A DNA stretch of 64,000 bases, taken from assembly GCF_000069185.1 (NCBI RefSeq), contig NC_010397.1, positions 496,001-560,000 of the forward strand, written 5' to 3'. The DNA comes from Mycobacteroides abscessus ATCC 19977. GTDB taxonomy: Bacteria > Actinomycetota > Actinomycetes > Mycobacteriales > Mycobacteriaceae. Below, one piece after another: positions 46,292-57,951 of this stretch (position 1 is its first letter; each line of letters starts with the position of its first letter). The translations under genes were made by a program, and so were the position numbers. The notes beneath the pieces were generated by a model. The model saw only the letters and a program-made list of their open reading frames with translations, was not told the DNA's origin and made no database searches.

Positions 46292-46295
46292 TGAG

Positions 46296-47228
46296 ATGAC
46301 GAGTTTGTATGGTCCGAAGGGGCCGAAGGGCTACCTTCGGGGAGAGCTGACCGTTCACCACGACCCCGAGACCATGTACGACGTGTCGAAGGCGTTGCGG
46401 CACACCGGCCGACGGATCGTCTTGGTGCCGACCATGGGTGCGCTGCATGAGGGCCATCTGACGCTGGTCCGGCACGCCCGGAAGGTGCCCGGTGCCGTTG
46501 TCGTGGTGTCCATCTTCGTCAACCCGCTGCAGTTCGGTCCGGGCGAGGATCTCGAGGCGTATCCACGCACACTGGACTCCGATGTCGCGAAGTTGCGCGA
46601 GGAGGGTGTGGAGCTGGTGTTCGCCCCGAATGCGGAGGCGATGTATCCGCATGGCCGGCGCACCACCGTGCAACCCGGTCCGCTAGGTGCTGAGCTCGAA
46701 GGCGCTTCACGTCCAACGCACTTCGCCGGAATGCTCACGGTCGTGCTCAAACTGCTGCAAATCGTGGCGCCTGACCGCGCGTACTTCGGGGAGAAGGATT
46801 ACCAGCAGCTGGTGCTCATCCGACAGATGGTCACCGATCTCAATATCACGACGCGCATCGTTCCCGTGCCGATCGTCCGTGAGGCCGACGGGCTGGCGAT
46901 GTCGTCGCGGAATGTGTACCTGAGCGAAGAGCACCGTGAGCAGGCGGGGGCCCTATCGGCCGCCCTGCTTGCCGGAATCTATTCCGCTTCGGCAGGGGTA
47001 GAGGCAGCCCTGGATGCCGCGCGCGCCGTGCTCGATGAGGTGCCGGCCATCGAGGTCGACTATCTGGAGGTGCGCGGTGCCGATTTGGGTCCGGCACCCG
47101 CGCACGGGCCCGGCCGCATGCTGGTGGCGGCCAAGCTGGGGAGCACCAGGCTGTTGGACAACGTTCCCATCGAGATCGGACCAACGGGGCCGACAGACCC
47201 CGACCACGAGCTTCCCTGGCGAAATTGA
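46296..47228 (+). CDS. panC: Pantothenate synthetase
   Basis: 310 residues. The HIGH-like [13 protein letters not shown] (about 47-59), [30 protein letters not shown] and the KMSKS-like MSSRNVYLS are the PanC signatures. It joins pantoate and beta-alanine using ATP. The start region has an unusual [22 protein letters not shown]; the downstream VHHDPETM region would also align with the M. tuberculosis start. The beta-alanine comes from PanD, the next gene, 12 bases on. Confidence 0.95.
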   Translation: MTSLYGPKGPKGYLRGELTVHHDPETMYDVSKALRHTGRRIVLVPTMGALHEGHLTLVRHARKVPGAVVVVSIFVNPLQFGPGEDLEAYPRTLDSDVAKLREEGVELVFAPNAEAMYPHGRRTTVQPGPLGAELEGASRPTHFAGMLTVVLKLLQIVAPDRAYFGEKDYQQLVLIRQMVTDLNITTRIVPVPIVREADGLAMSSRNVYLSEEHREQAGALSAALLAGIYSASAGVEAALDAARAVLDEVPAIEVDYLEVRGADLGPAPAHGPGRMLVAAKLGSTRLLDNVPIEIGPTGPTDPDHELPWRN

Positions 47229-47240
47229 CTGGAGGACATG

Positions 47241-47663
47241 ATGTTCCGCACGATGATGAAGTCGAAGATCCATCGCGCCACGGTGACGCACGCCGACCTG
47301 CATTACGTCGGCTCGGTGACCATCGACCCCGATCTCATGGAGGCCGCTGATCTGTTGGAAGGCGAGCAGGTCACCATCGTCGACATCGACAACGGGGCCC
47401 GGCTGGAGACCTACGCGATTACCGGCACGCGGGGCAGTGGCGTGATCGGAATCAATGGGGCCGCAGCGCATCTAGTGCACCCCGGGGATCTGGTGATCAT
47501 CATCGCCTACGGTGTGATGACTGATGAAGAGGCCCGCGCGTTCACACCGCGGGTGGTGTTCGTCGATTCGGATAACAAGCAGGTAGAACTGGGCGAGCAT
47601 TCCGATGACCCGGCGTACGTGCCCGAGAACTTCGGCCTGGTGTCACCACGCGGTCTGGTGTAA
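47241..47663 (+). CDS. panD: Aspartate 1-decarboxylase
   Basis: From ATG 47241 the product is 140 residues, which puts the self-cleavage site Gly24-Ser25 (HYVGSVT) at its usual number and leaves GGAGG five bases upstream; the ATG at 47238 is closer than usual. The conserved [10 protein letters not shown] at the N-terminus and the pyruvoyl-forming Ser are seen. It makes beta-alanine from aspartate. The C-terminal tail (about 110-140) is the part whose loss is linked to pyrazinamide resistance in M. tuberculosis. Confidence 0.95.
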   Translation: MFRTMMKSKIHRATVTHADLHYVGSVTIDPDLMEAADLLEGEQVTIVDIDNGARLETYAITGTRGSGVIGINGAAAHLVHPGDLVIIIAYGVMTDEEARAFTPRVVFVDSDNKQVELGEHSDDPAYVPENFGLVSPRGLV

Positions 47664-47665
47664 CC

Positions 47666-48481
47666 GTGCTGTTGGCGATCGACGTACGTAATACCCACAC
47701 GGTGCTGGGGCTGGTTTCCGGTACGGGCGAGCACGCCAAGGTGGTTCAGCACTGGCGGATTCGTACCGAAGCGGAGATCACGGCAGACGAACTGGCCCTG
47801 ACGATCGATGGACTCATCGGCGACGACAGCGAGACACTCACCGGGGTCGCGGCGCTTTCCACGGTGCCATCGGTCCTGCACGAAATGCGCGGAATGTTCG
47901 ATCAGTACTGGTCGTCGGTTCCGCAGGTGCTGATCGAGCCCGGTGTACGCACCGGGCTCCCGCTGTTGGTGGACAACCCCAAGGAGGTCGGCGCCGACCG
48001 CATCGTCAATTGCCTTGCGGCCCACCACCGATTCGGCTCGGCGTGCATCGTGGTGGATTTCGGTTCCTCGATCTGTGTGGACGTGGTGTCGGCCAAGGGC
48101 GAATTTCTCGGCGGTGCGATCGCCCCGGGCGTGCAGGTGTCCTCCGATGCCGCCGCCGCCCGTAGCGCCGCGCTGCGCAGAGTCGAGCTGACCAGACCGC
48201 GTTCCGTCGTCGGAAAGAACACGGTCGAGTGCATGCAGTCGGGGGCGGTCTTTGGTTTCGCCGGATTGGTGGACGGGCTCGTGGAACGCGTGCGCCGCGA
48301 TATCGACGGCTTCGGAGCCGCGGGCGTCACGGTGGTGGCCACCGGCCATACCGCGCCGTTGATCCTGCCCGAGACCCACACCGTGGACCGCTATGAGGAA
48401 CACCTGACCCTGGATGGTCTGCGGCTGGTGTACGAGCGCAACCGGGCGGACCAGCGCGGCAAGGCACGCGCGACCAGGTAG
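47666..48481 (+). CDS. coaX: Type III pantothenate kinase
   Basis: 271 residues from [18 protein letters not shown] is the phosphate-binding start. [20 protein letters not shown] and [14 protein letters not shown] are the CoaX signatures, and GGAIAPGV is also conserved. It phosphorylates pantothenate as the first step to coenzyme A. It follows panD by two bases, so pantothenate synthesis and use are in one operon. Confidence 0.94.
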   Translation: MLLAIDVRNTHTVLGLVSGTGEHAKVVQHWRIRTEAEITADELALTIDGLIGDDSETLTGVAALSTVPSVLHEMRGMFDQYWSSVPQVLIEPGVRTGLPLLVDNPKEVGADRIVNCLAAHHRFGSACIVVDFGSSICVDVVSAKGEFLGGAIAPGVQVSSDAAAARSAALRRVELTRPRSVVGKNTVECMQSGAVFGFAGLVDGLVERVRRDIDGFGAAGVTVVATGHTAPLILPETHTVDRYEEHLTLDGLRLVYERNRADQRGKARATR

Positions 48482-48545
48482 AGATCCATGCGTCAGATCG
48501 GCAGCGCAGTTCAGGTGCGGAGCACTACCGCTAAGCTGCCGAGAC

Positions 48546-50048
48546 GTGACTGATCCTGACGCGCAGACCAGCTTGCCGGAACAATTTCGCATCCGGCAGG
48601 CCAAGCGCGAGAAGCTGCTTGCCGAAGGCGTTCAACCGTATCCGGTGGAGGTGCCCAGAACCCATAGCCTCAAGCAGATTCGAGATGCCTACACGGATCT
48701 GGAAACCGATACCAGCACCGGCGACCAGGTAGGTGTCTCGGGCCGGGTCATCTTCTCCCGCAACACCGGCAAGCTGTGTTTCGCGACGCTTCAGGAGGGT
48801 GACGGCACCTCTCTACAGGTGATGATCAGCCTCGCCGGCGTCGGCGAGCAGTCGCTCGCCGACTGGAAGACCGATGTGGACCTAGGCGACATCGTCTTTG
48901 TGCACGGAGAGGTCATCAGCTCGCGCCGGGGCGAGTTGAGCGTGATGGCGGATCGCTGGCAGATGGCATCGAAGTCCCTCCGGCCTCTGCCCGTTGCTCA
49001 CAAGGAGATGTCCGAAGAGACCAGAGTGCGCCAGCGCTACGTGGATCTCATCGTGCGACCCGAGGCGCGCCAGATCGCGCGACAGCGTGTCGCGGTGATG
49101 CGGGCTATTCGTGACGCTATGCACCGCCGTGACTTCTTGGAGTTGGAGACGCCGATCTTGCAGACCCTCGCCGGAGGTGCTGCCGCACGCCCCTTCATTA
49201 CGCATTCGAACGCGCTTGATATCGACCTGTATCTGCGTATTGCGCCGGAACTTTTCCTGAAAAAGGCACTCGTCGGGGGTTTCGACAAGATTTTCGAACT
49301 CAACCGGGTATTCCGAAATGAAGGCGCGGATTCCACACATTCCCCCGAATTCGTGATGTTGGAAACATACGAGACCTACGGCACATACGACACCGCCGCG
49401 ACAATGATCCGTGAGCTCATCCAAGAGGTAGCCGACGACGCAATGGGAACCAGGCAGGTGACGTTGCCCGATGGGTCGACCTACGACTTGGACGGCGAGT
49501 GGACGACCTTGGAAATGTATCCGTCGTTGTCAGAAGCTCTCGGGGAGGAGATCACGCCCGATACGCCGGTTGCCGAGCTATGGAAGATCGCAGATCGGGT
49601 TGGCGCCGAGATTCCTACCGACCGCGGTTATGGGCACGGAAAACTGATCGAGGAACTATGGGAACACCAGGTCGGTGACAAAATGTACGCTCCGACTTTT
49701 GTCAGGGATTTCCCAGTTGAGACGTCCCCGTTGACCCGTCAGCACCGGAGTATTGCGGGTGTCACCGAGAAGTGGGATTTGTATGTCCGTGGCTTTGAAT
49801 TGGCCACCGGGTACTCGGAGCTCATTGACCCGGTCATTCAACGCGAAAGGTTCGTTGACCAGGCCCGATTGGCGGCCGCCGGTGATGATGAGGCGATGAG
49901 TCTGGACGAGGATTTCCTCGGCGCGATGGAGCACGCGATGCCTCCTGCCGCAGGAACGGGGATGGGCATTGACCGGTTGTTGATGGCGCTTACGGGGCTG
50001 GGAATTCGAGAAACGATCTTGTTCCCGATTGTGCGACCCACACTCTGA
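48546..50048 (+). CDS. lysS: Lysyl-tRNA synthetase, class II
   Basis: From GTG 48546 the product is 500 residues. The N-terminal OB-fold binds tRNA (about 55-150, [23 protein letters not shown]). Class II motif 2 is [20 protein letters not shown] and motif 3 [15 protein letters not shown] near the C-terminus. It charges tRNA-Lys. A longer frame upstream runs into coaX and lacks LysRS-like sequence. No second membrane-linked LysX extension is present. Confidence 0.96.
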   Translation: MTDPDAQTSLPEQFRIRQAKREKLLAEGVQPYPVEVPRTHSLKQIRDAYTDLETDTSTGDQVGVSGRVIFSRNTGKLCFATLQEGDGTSLQVMISLAGVGEQSLADWKTDVDLGDIVFVHGEVISSRRGELSVMADRWQMASKSLRPLPVAHKEMSEETRVRQRYVDLIVRPEARQIARQRVAVMRAIRDAMHRRDFLELETPILQTLAGGAAARPFITHSNALDIDLYLRIAPELFLKKALVGGFDKIFELNRVFRNEGADSTHSPEFVMLETYETYGTYDTAATMIRELIQEVADDAMGTRQVTLPDGSTYDLDGEWTTLEMYPSLSEALGEEITPDTPVAELWKIADRVGAEIPTDRGYGHGKLIEELWEHQVGDKMYAPTFVRDFPVETSPLTRQHRSIAGVTEKWDLYVRGFELATGYSELIDPVIQRERFVDQARLAAAGDDEAMSLDEDFLGAMEHAMPPAAGTGMGIDRLLMALTGLGIRETILFPIVRPTL

Positions 50049-50117
50049 TCTACGCGTCCGAATTTTTGTCACACTTTTCAACTATGAGTGTAGTGAAACG
50101 CTTGCCTTGCGCGGAAC

Positions 50118-50135
50118 ACGCGCAGCCTTGCGCGT
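50118..50135 (+). promoter_or_regulatory. Stem-loop in the lsr2 upstream region
   Basis: ACGCGCA (50118-50124) and TGCGCGT (50129-50135) form a perfect 7-bp stem with a 4-base loop, 77 bp before the lsr2 ATG. The 163-bp lysS-lsr2 spacer (50049-50211) is more AT-rich than its surroundings, in line with known Lsr2 binding to its own AT-rich promoter. Promoter boxes could not be placed with certainty. Confidence 0.4.
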
Positions 50136-50211
50136 ATGTTGAACTTTGCGACAAACCGTGGCATGTTTGAGATGGACCAACGGGGGTTCCGCTTTTGGAA
50201 GGAAAAAAGGA

Positions 50212-50556
50212 ATGGCTAAGAAGGTCACGGTCACGCTTGTCGACGACGTCGACGGCGAAGCGCCTGCCGACGAGACCGTTGAATTCGGTGTTGACGGTGT
50301 GACTTACGAGATCGACCTTTCTTCTAAGAATGCGGAGAAGCTGCGTAATCAGCTCTCTACATGGGTCGAGCACGCGCGTCGTGTGAGCGGACGTCGTCGC
50401 GGGCGGGGGAGTTCGGGCTCGGGTCGTGGCCGTGCCAGCATCGATCGCGAGCAGAGTGCGGCGATCCGCGAGTGGGCACGTAAGAACGGGCACAATGTGT
50501 CCTCGCGTGGCCGCATTCCCGCCGAAGTTGTCGACGCGTTCAACGCGGCCAACTAG
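50212..50556 (+). CDS. lsr2: Nucleoid-associated protein Lsr2
   Basis: 114 residues from ATG 50212, which follows AAGGAAAAAAGGA. The N-terminal dimerisation domain (about 1-55) starts [16 protein letters not shown] Gly/Arg/Ser-rich linker covers about 62-78, and the C-terminal DNA-binding domain has [21 protein letters not shown] with the AT-hook-like RGR. It is an H-NS-like silencer that binds AT-rich DNA; in M. abscessus lsr2 loss is reported to change colony and virulence traits. Confidence 0.96.
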   Translation: MAKKVTVTLVDDVDGEAPADETVEFGVDGVTYEIDLSSKNAEKLRNQLSTWVEHARRVSGRRRGRGSSGSGRGRASIDREQSAAIREWARKNGHNVSSRGRIPAEVVDAFNAAN

Positions 50557-50835
50557 TACGTTCCCGGGACAATTTCGCTTAGGGCGAAGCCGGGTCAATA
50601 TCGGAAACGTTTTCACCGCATCTGGCGTTGTTCGGTTGCCTAACAAGCACCGCCGGGTGCGGTGATTTCGTGTAGTGGGGCCATCTCCAGGTATGCGAAC
50701 ACCGCGCCGACTACGGCCGACCACTAGAGTGGCGATTAGGTCCTAGTGCCAGCGGGGATGAGTCGTTTGGGAAGAGCCCCAAGCGGCACCATGAACCGCT
50801 TGCGCAAAGGCCGGACGAGGAAGCGAGGGAGACCG

Positions 50836-53370
<2,535 letters not shown>

Positions 53371-53382
53371 ATCGGTTCTGAT

Positions 53383-53430
53383 CGAACGCCCGGCTGTCGC
53401 ATTATGCGGCGGCCGGGCGTTCGGCTTTTC
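53383..53430 (+). terminator. Intrinsic terminator of clpC1
   Basis: CGAACGCCCGGC (53383-53394) and GCCGGGCGTTCG (53412-53423) form a perfect 12-bp stem, followed by GCTTTTCGG. It starts 13 bases after the clpC1 stop codon. Confidence 0.88.
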
Positions 53431-53506
53431 GGGGAAGCCTTCCGCGCCGACACGCCGCGTTTGGAGCCCGTATCTCGGGCGATGCGTCAAAAACCGTAGT
53501 TTCGCC

Positions 53507-53538
53507 GCGTCGGTACAGGGGCGCGTCGGTACAGGGGC
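53507..53538. repeat. Tandem 16-bp duplication at the 3' end of btuF
   Basis: GCGTCGGTACAGGGGC occurs twice back to back (53507-53522 and 53523-53538), just beyond the btuF stop at 53539. It is exact, so probably recent. No function is evident. Confidence 0.85.
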
Positions 53539-54531
53539 TCAGAATCCCTTGCTGCGCAGGTAGTTCGCCAGGGTGACGATGGCGTCGGGGTTGCGTGGCC
53601 CTTCGACGAGTGCGGCGTAGGGCAGCACGATGAAGTTTTCGTCTCGTACCGCCTGGGTGTGCCGCATCAGCGGTTGCGCCTTGAGCAGGTCGATCTTTGC
53701 CTGTGCGGTGTTGTTGGGCCCCACGCCGTAGTCGCAGACGATGATCACCTGCGGGTCTCGCTGGGCCGCGGTTTCCCAGGCGCTGGTGGTCCAACTGTCG
53801 TTGAGATCGGAGAATATATTGCGGCCGCCTGCCTTCTCGATGATCTGCTGCGGCGCCGCCGTCCTACCCGACGTGAACGGCTCGGCATCACCGCTGTCAT
53901 ATAGGAAGACACGTACGGGTGCCTGCTCGTGCGGGGCGTGGGACTGCACGTCTTCGATGGTCTGGCGGTATGAGGCGATCAGGTCACGCGCCCGGTCCTG
54001 GACCCCGAAGATGATCCCTAAGTTGGTGAGGTCTTCGTAGAGGGCCTCCAGGGGCGCCTTGATTCCGCGTCGCGCGGTGCCGGACTGCCGGCAGGCCTCT
54101 GTCAGCTGATAGGGCACCGCCCCGATGGACCGCACCCAATCCGGGGTCAACCCCGAGGTTTCGCTGAATCCGTAATTCCATCCGGCGAAAACGAGATCGG
54201 GCCGCGCGGTCTGCACGGCCTCACGGGTAAATCCTTGTCCCAGGTTCGTGGTGGACTCGAATTGTGCCTTCCAGGGCGATGTGCTGATGTCCCGATCCTG
54301 CCCGGAGTCCAGAAAGTAGCCTGCCATCCGATCCTGCAGGCCCAGCGCGAATAGCAGCTCGGTAACCCCGGTGTCGTTGCTGACGACCCGGGTTACCGGC
54401 ACCGGAACCTGGAGAGGCGCACCACAATTGTCGACGGACACGTGATCGGTTGCGGTGCTTGCCTCGTCGATCGTTGCGCAGCTCGTCGTGAGCAGCGCCA
54501 GCGCCGCGACCGAGCCGATGAGTGCCTTCAT
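53539..54531 (-). CDS. btuF: Cobalamin-type ABC transporter substrate-binding lipoprotein
   Basis: From ATG 54531 (AGGAG upstream) the product is 330 residues. The signal peptide has lipobox LTTSC with Cys at about 18. The mature part has VTRVVSNDTGVTELLFALGLQDRMAGYF and ARPDLVFAGWNYGF, the pattern of helical-backbone (FecB/BtuF) binding proteins. DAIVTLANYLRSKGF closes it. Control by an upstream cobalamin riboswitch points to B12 or cobinamide rather than a siderophore as ligand. The start overlaps the ATPase stop as ATGA. Confidence 0.82.
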   Translation of the reverse strand: MKALIGSVAALALLTTSCATIDEASTATDHVSVDNCGAPLQVPVPVTRVVSNDTGVTELLFALGLQDRMAGYFLDSGQDRDISTSPWKAQFESTTNLGQGFTREAVQTARPDLVFAGWNYGFSETSGLTPDWVRSIGAVPYQLTEACRQSGTARRGIKAPLEALYEDLTNLGIIFGVQDRARDLIASYRQTIEDVQSHAPHEQAPVRVFLYDSGDAEPFTSGRTAAPQQIIEKAGGRNIFSDLNDSWTTSAWETAAQRDPQVIIVCDYGVGPNNTAQAKIDLLKAQPLMRHTQAVRDENFIVLPYAALVEGPRNPDAIVTLANYLRSKGF

Positions 54532-55313
54532 TGCTTCTCCTGTCGTTCTGGTTCGGCGTAAAAGATGACCTGCGGGACGCCGCTGCGTGGATGTGTGATG
54601 ACGTGGCAGTCGATGCCGAACCACCGGCCGACGGACTCGGCGGTCAGCACCTCGTGCGGTGATCCGGACAGCACCACGTTGCCGTCCGCCATGACATGGA
54701 TCGTGTCGCAGTACTGTGCCGCCAGGTTCAGGTCGTGTAGTGCGGCGATGACCGTAATGCCTAGCGCGCGGGCAGAATTGAGTATCGAGTACTGATGGCG
54801 TACGTCGAGATGGTTGGTCGGCTCGTCGAGTACCAGCACATGTGGCTGTTGGGCCAGGGCACGGGCGATCAATACTCGCTGGCGCTCACCACCCGAAAGT
54901 GAACCGAATGTGCGGCCGCTCAGTGCCGTCACGTCCGCGGTCTCGGTGGCCCGTGCGCAGATCTGCCTGTCCAGCTGGGAAGTGCCACGCAGTGAGGCGC
55001 CGTGTGGCAGCCTGCCGGTGGCGATCACCTCGGCGGCGGTGAAATCGAAATCCAACGACATGTCCTGTGTCAGCGCCGCCACCTGACGAGCGTTCTCCCG
55101 CATGCTGATGGCCCGCACCGATACTCCGTTGACCGCAACGTCGCCGGAAGCGGGAGTCAGCGCACGGTACAGGCAGCGCAGGGTTGTCGACTTACCGCTG
55201 CCGTTGGGGCCGACAATGCCGACGAACCCGCCGGCCGCGACATTCAGATGGATATCCGAAATGATCTGCGCGCCGGCGATGCTGACGGACACGTTCCGAA
55301 AGGTGACATCCAT
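54528..55313 (-). CDS. btuD: ABC transporter ATPase, FecE/BtuD type
   Basis: 261 residues. Walker A GPNGSGKST (about 35-43), signature LSGGERQRV, Walker B VLVLDEPTNHLD and the H-loop AALHDL are all present. It powers the FecCD-type permease encoded just upstream; its ATG shares a base with that stop. The riboswitch in front of the operon supports cobalamin import as the role, though the sequence alone cannot tell B12 from iron-siderophore ATPases. Confidence 0.9.
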   Translation of the reverse strand: MDVTFRNVSVSIAGAQIISDIHLNVAAGGFVGIVGPNGSGKSTTLRCLYRALTPASGDVAVNGVSVRAISMRENARQVAALTQDMSLDFDFTAAEVIATGRLPHGASLRGTSQLDRQICARATETADVTALSGRTFGSLSGGERQRVLIARALAQQPHVLVLDEPTNHLDVRHQYSILNSARALGITVIAALHDLNLAAQYCDTIHVMADGNVVLSGSPHEVLTAESVGRWFGIDCHVITHPRSGVPQVIFYAEPERQEKQ

Positions 55314-56371
55314 CAGCCGACCGCCCCCGCGGACATCGCGCGGCGGCGCATCAATCCGACGAAGACCGGAACCCCGACCGCGGCCGTGATCGCACCGAGC
55401 GGAAGTTCCTGCGGCGGAATCGCGGTCCGCGCGACAAGGTCAGCGGCCACCAGAAAGCACGCGCCCAGCACCGGCGCCACGATCAAGACACGGCGATGAT
55501 CCGCGCCGACCAGCAGCCGCGCGGCATGCGGAATGACCAAACCCACGAATCCGACCGCGCCACAGATGGATACAAAGCATCCTGTCATCGCGGCCGACAA
55601 GATGAACAGTGCCACCCGGAATCGCCCGGCGTCCAGGCCCAGCGACGCGCTCACCTCGTCGCCCATGGCAAGGGCGTTGAGCTGGCGGGCAAGCCCGCCA
55701 GCGCAGAGGATTCCGATCACGGTCGCGGCAAGTGCCACCGGTACCTTGTCCCAGGACGACGCGCCCAGGCTGCCCAGCAGCCAGAACATGACGCTGCGGG
55801 CGGCCTCTCCGTTCGGGGCCAAGAACACCAGGACCGTGGTCACCGCGGACAACCCGTAACCGACCGCTGTGCCTACCAGGACCAGTCGCAGTGGTACCAA
55901 TCCCTGTGGTGTGCGCGCGATCTGGTAGACGACGGCGGTAGCGGCGAGCGCGCCCAGGGACGCCGACAATGAGAGCGCATAGGTGCCCAGGGTACCGAGC
56001 ACGCCGTAGACAACCACTGCGGTCGCGCCCACCGAGGCGCCCGAGGAGATTCCGAGAACGTACGGATCGGCGAGGGCGTTGCGGACCATTGCCTGCACGA
56101 TCACGCCCACCACGCTGAGTCCGGCGCCGACAAGGACCGCCAGCAGCACCCGCGGCAGCCTGGATTCGACCACGATCCGATAGTTCGCGGCGTCGACGGC
56201 GGGCACCGAGCCTCCGCTCGCGCCGGCCCACAAGAAATGCAGACAGTCGCGCCAGGGCACGTCGGCGGTGCCGAAGGCGAGTGCGGTCACCGTCAGTAGC
56301 ACCAGCGCCGCCAGTCCGCCGAGCACCGCAAGGATCAGGGACCGTGTGTGCTGTGCTGTGGGCATCGACAT
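55313..56371 (-). CDS. btuC: ABC transporter permease, FecCD/BtuC type
   Basis: From ATG 56371 the product is 352 residues with about ten membrane helices. ESRLPRVLLAVLVGAGLSVVGVIVQAMVRNALADPYVLGISSGASVGA is the typical FecCD core, with GFVGLVIPHAARLLVG near the C-terminus. It is first in the operon, about 110 bases after the riboswitch aptamer. A longer open frame to 56521 would read through the riboswitch and is not used. Confidence 0.9.
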   Translation of the reverse strand: MSMPTAQHTRSLILAVLGGLAALVLLTVTALAFGTADVPWRDCLHFLWAGASGGSVPAVDAANYRIVVESRLPRVLLAVLVGAGLSVVGVIVQAMVRNALADPYVLGISSGASVGATAVVVYGVLGTLGTYALSLSASLGALAATAVVYQIARTPQGLVPLRLVLVGTAVGYGLSAVTTVLVFLAPNGEAARSVMFWLLGSLGASSWDKVPVALAATVIGILCAGGLARQLNALAMGDEVSASLGLDAGRFRVALFILSAAMTGCFVSICGAVGFVGLVIPHAARLLVGADHRRVLIVAPVLGACFLVAADLVARTAIPPQELPLGAITAAVGVPVFVGLMRRRAMSAGAVG

Positions 56372-56479
56372 TCCTGCGTCGTCGGGTTGCCGCACCAAGA
56401 CATGACGGATACGCGAAAGAGCGCTATCCGCCAGGCGGTCCCTCGGCACCGGCGAATGACCGCACCTGGTGGTACGGCC

Positions 56480-56672
56480 GCGGTGGCAGGTCTTCGGACT
56501 CGTGGACACGAGGCGTCGCACGCCTCACCTACCAGCGGCTGCTTCCCGGGCCTGGGCCCAGTGCAATACGTGCCGCCGTCGTTTCCACTCACCGCTGCGG
56601 GGCAGCTCCGGATTCACACCGGATTCCCTCTTGCGATCCCCGGAAGCATTCCTCGGTGCTTCGGAGAAACCA
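56480..56672 (-). ncRNA. Cobalamin riboswitch controlling btuCDF
   Basis: On the minus strand GGGAATCCGGTGTGAATCCGG is followed by GCTGCCCCGCAGCGGTGAG, then ACTGGGCCC, GGGAAGCAGCC, and the closing CGAGTCCGAAGACCTGCC (about 56500-56484). This is the full order of a classical B12 element, with the conserved B12-box near the end. The 5' boundary is approximate. A hairpin CGGATA...TATCCG (56406-56430) between aptamer and start may be the switching element. Confidence 0.92.
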
Positions 56673-56736
56673 ACGCGGCGCCAAAACTATCACTCGAACG
56701 CGCAGACCAGGCGCGTCGACTAAGCTCAAGGCGTCC

Positions 56737-56835
56737 TTCGACAAGACGGGAACCTGGTGTGATTCCAGGACGGTCGCGCCACTGTGAAAGTCAGACCCCG
56801 CTGTCGAGCAGAACAGATCGGGACGCGGTATCCCG
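56737..56835 (+). ncRNA. Compact cobalamin riboswitch controlling cbtBA
   Basis: On the plus strand GGGAACCTGGTGTGATTCC, AGGACGGTCGCGCCACTGTGA and AAGTCAGACCC (56748-56798) match the core of the B12 aptamer. The outer arms TTCGACA (56737-56743) and TGTCGAG (56802-56808) can pair, making only about 72 nt; the large P6 extension with its second GCCACTG is absent. A hairpin CGGGA/TCCCG (56819-56835) lies just before AAGGAG and the cbtB ATG, so it could control ribosome access. Its short length is unusual. Confidence 0.82.
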
Positions 56836-56847
56836 AAAAGGAGCAAC

Positions 56848-57054
56848 ATGGCACACACAACGTCCGTCAGCCGCCCGGTTGCGGTGTCTATCCCTCAGGC
56901 CGCGCTGTGGCTGAGCCTGACCACTCTCTTCGGGCTGCTGGCCTACTACTTCATCGGCATCGACCAGGGTGCGGTATCGATCTTCGGTAGCGATATGCAC
57001 GTTCACGAGTTCGTGCACGATGCGCGTCACCTGCTGGGCTTCCCCTGCCACTGA
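56848..57054 (+). CDS. cbtB: CbtB-type cobalt transporter subunit
   Basis: 68 residues. One membrane helix (about 17-37) is followed by the His-rich tail HVHEFVHDARHLLGFPCH, the mark of CbtB. CbtAB are predicted cobalt transporters found behind B12 riboswitches. AAGGAG lies five bases before the ATG. cbtA follows after 21 bases. Confidence 0.9.
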   Translation: MAHTTSVSRPVAVSIPQAALWLSLTTLFGLLAYYFIGIDQGAVSIFGSDMHVHEFVHDARHLLGFPCH

Positions 57055-57075
57055 CGGCCAGGGCGAGCGAACCTC

Positions 57076-57864
57076 ATGGAAAAGTCAATAATCCTGCGCG
57101 GCTTGGGCTTCGGCGCAGTTGGTGGGCTGTTGTCTTTCATCTTCGGATGGATATTCGTCGAGCCCGTCATCAATAGGGCGATCGCTTACGAAGACGGGCG
57201 GGGCGAGGTGCAGGCCGCGCTTGACGCGGCGGCCGGAGTCCACGTCCATCACGAGGGCGCGGAACTGTTCAGCCGGTTCGCGCAGGCCAATGCGGGCCTG
57301 GCCCTTGGGGTCATCGGATTCGGAATCGCGATGGGCGCACTGTTCTCGGTGGCCTACGTGGTGGCGATCGGACGGGTGGGCAACCTGAGCCCGCGTGCGT
57401 TGGCGCTCTCGGTGGCCGGTGGCCTGTTTCTGGTGCTGTACGTGGTGCCGTTCCTGAAGTTTCCGGCCAACCCGCCGGCGGCAAGTGCCGAAGGCACCAT
57501 CAAGGAGCGCACCGGATACTTCGTGCTGATGATCCTGGTCGCGGCCATCGCGTTGGCGGCGGCGCTGTGGGTCGGCCGGAAACTCACCGCACGGATGGAC
57601 ACCTGGTCGGCCACGTTGCTGGCGGCCGCGGTGTTCGTGGTGCTGGTGGGACTCGTCATGGCAATCACGCCCGGATTTGTCGAGGCGCCGCAACCACTGC
57701 TGGACGCCGACGGGAAGATCGTCTATCCGGGATTCCCGGCACACGACCTCTACCTGTTCCGGCTGTATTCGTTCACCACCCAGGCAATCATGTGGGCCAC
57801 CATCGGTATCGGCTTCGCGACGGTGATCTCGCGTAAGCCTGTCGACACCCCGGCTGCCGTTTAG
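57076..57864 (+). CDS. cbtA: CbtA-type cobalt transporter
   Basis: 262 residues with about five to six membrane helices (near 6-25, 78-100, 110-130, 150-170, 182-202, 232-252). The N-terminal LLRGLGFGAVGGLLSFIFGWIFVEP-like start is typical of CbtA (reads ILRGLGFGAVGGLLSF here), and a periplasmic HVHHEG could bind cobalt. It forms an operon with cbtB. With btuFDC on the other side, the cell can take up either ready-made B12 or cobalt for making it, both under cobalamin control. Confidence 0.9.
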   Translation: MEKSIILRGLGFGAVGGLLSFIFGWIFVEPVINRAIAYEDGRGEVQAALDAAAGVHVHHEGAELFSRFAQANAGLALGVIGFGIAMGALFSVAYVVAIGRVGNLSPRALALSVAGGLFLVLYVVPFLKFPANPPAASAEGTIKERTGYFVLMILVAAIALAAALWVGRKLTARMDTWSATLLAAAVFVVLVGLVMAITPGFVEAPQPLLDADGKIVYPGFPAHDLYLFRLYSFTTQAIMWATIGIGFATVISRKPVDTPAAV

Positions 57865-57881
57865 CTCGCCGGAGGTGCCGG

Positions 57882-57951
57882 GCGCTCATGGAGTCTGCTG
57901 GTGTTCGCGCAAGCGCTCATGGAGTCGGATGGTCTTCGCGCAAGCGCTCAT
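57882..57951. repeat. 31-bp tandem repeat related to a dispersed element
   Basis: GCGCTCATGGAGTC... starts at 57882 and 57913, and a third, partial copy starts at 57944, giving an exact 31-bp period. Each unit ends in TTCGCGCAA. The last copy covers the lpqF stop codon (57948-57950). The TCTTCGCGCAAGCGCTCAT part is identical to 23675-23693 upstream of dacB. Confidence 0.85.

Noticed and set aside
50557..50835. A possible ClgR operator upstream of clpC1
   Set aside because: ClgR control of clp genes is known in actinobacteria, but I could not find a convincing dyad in this spacer.
57882..57951. CRISPR-like array
   Set aside because: The 31-bp units abut directly with no spacers, there are only two and a bit copies, and no cas gene is nearby.
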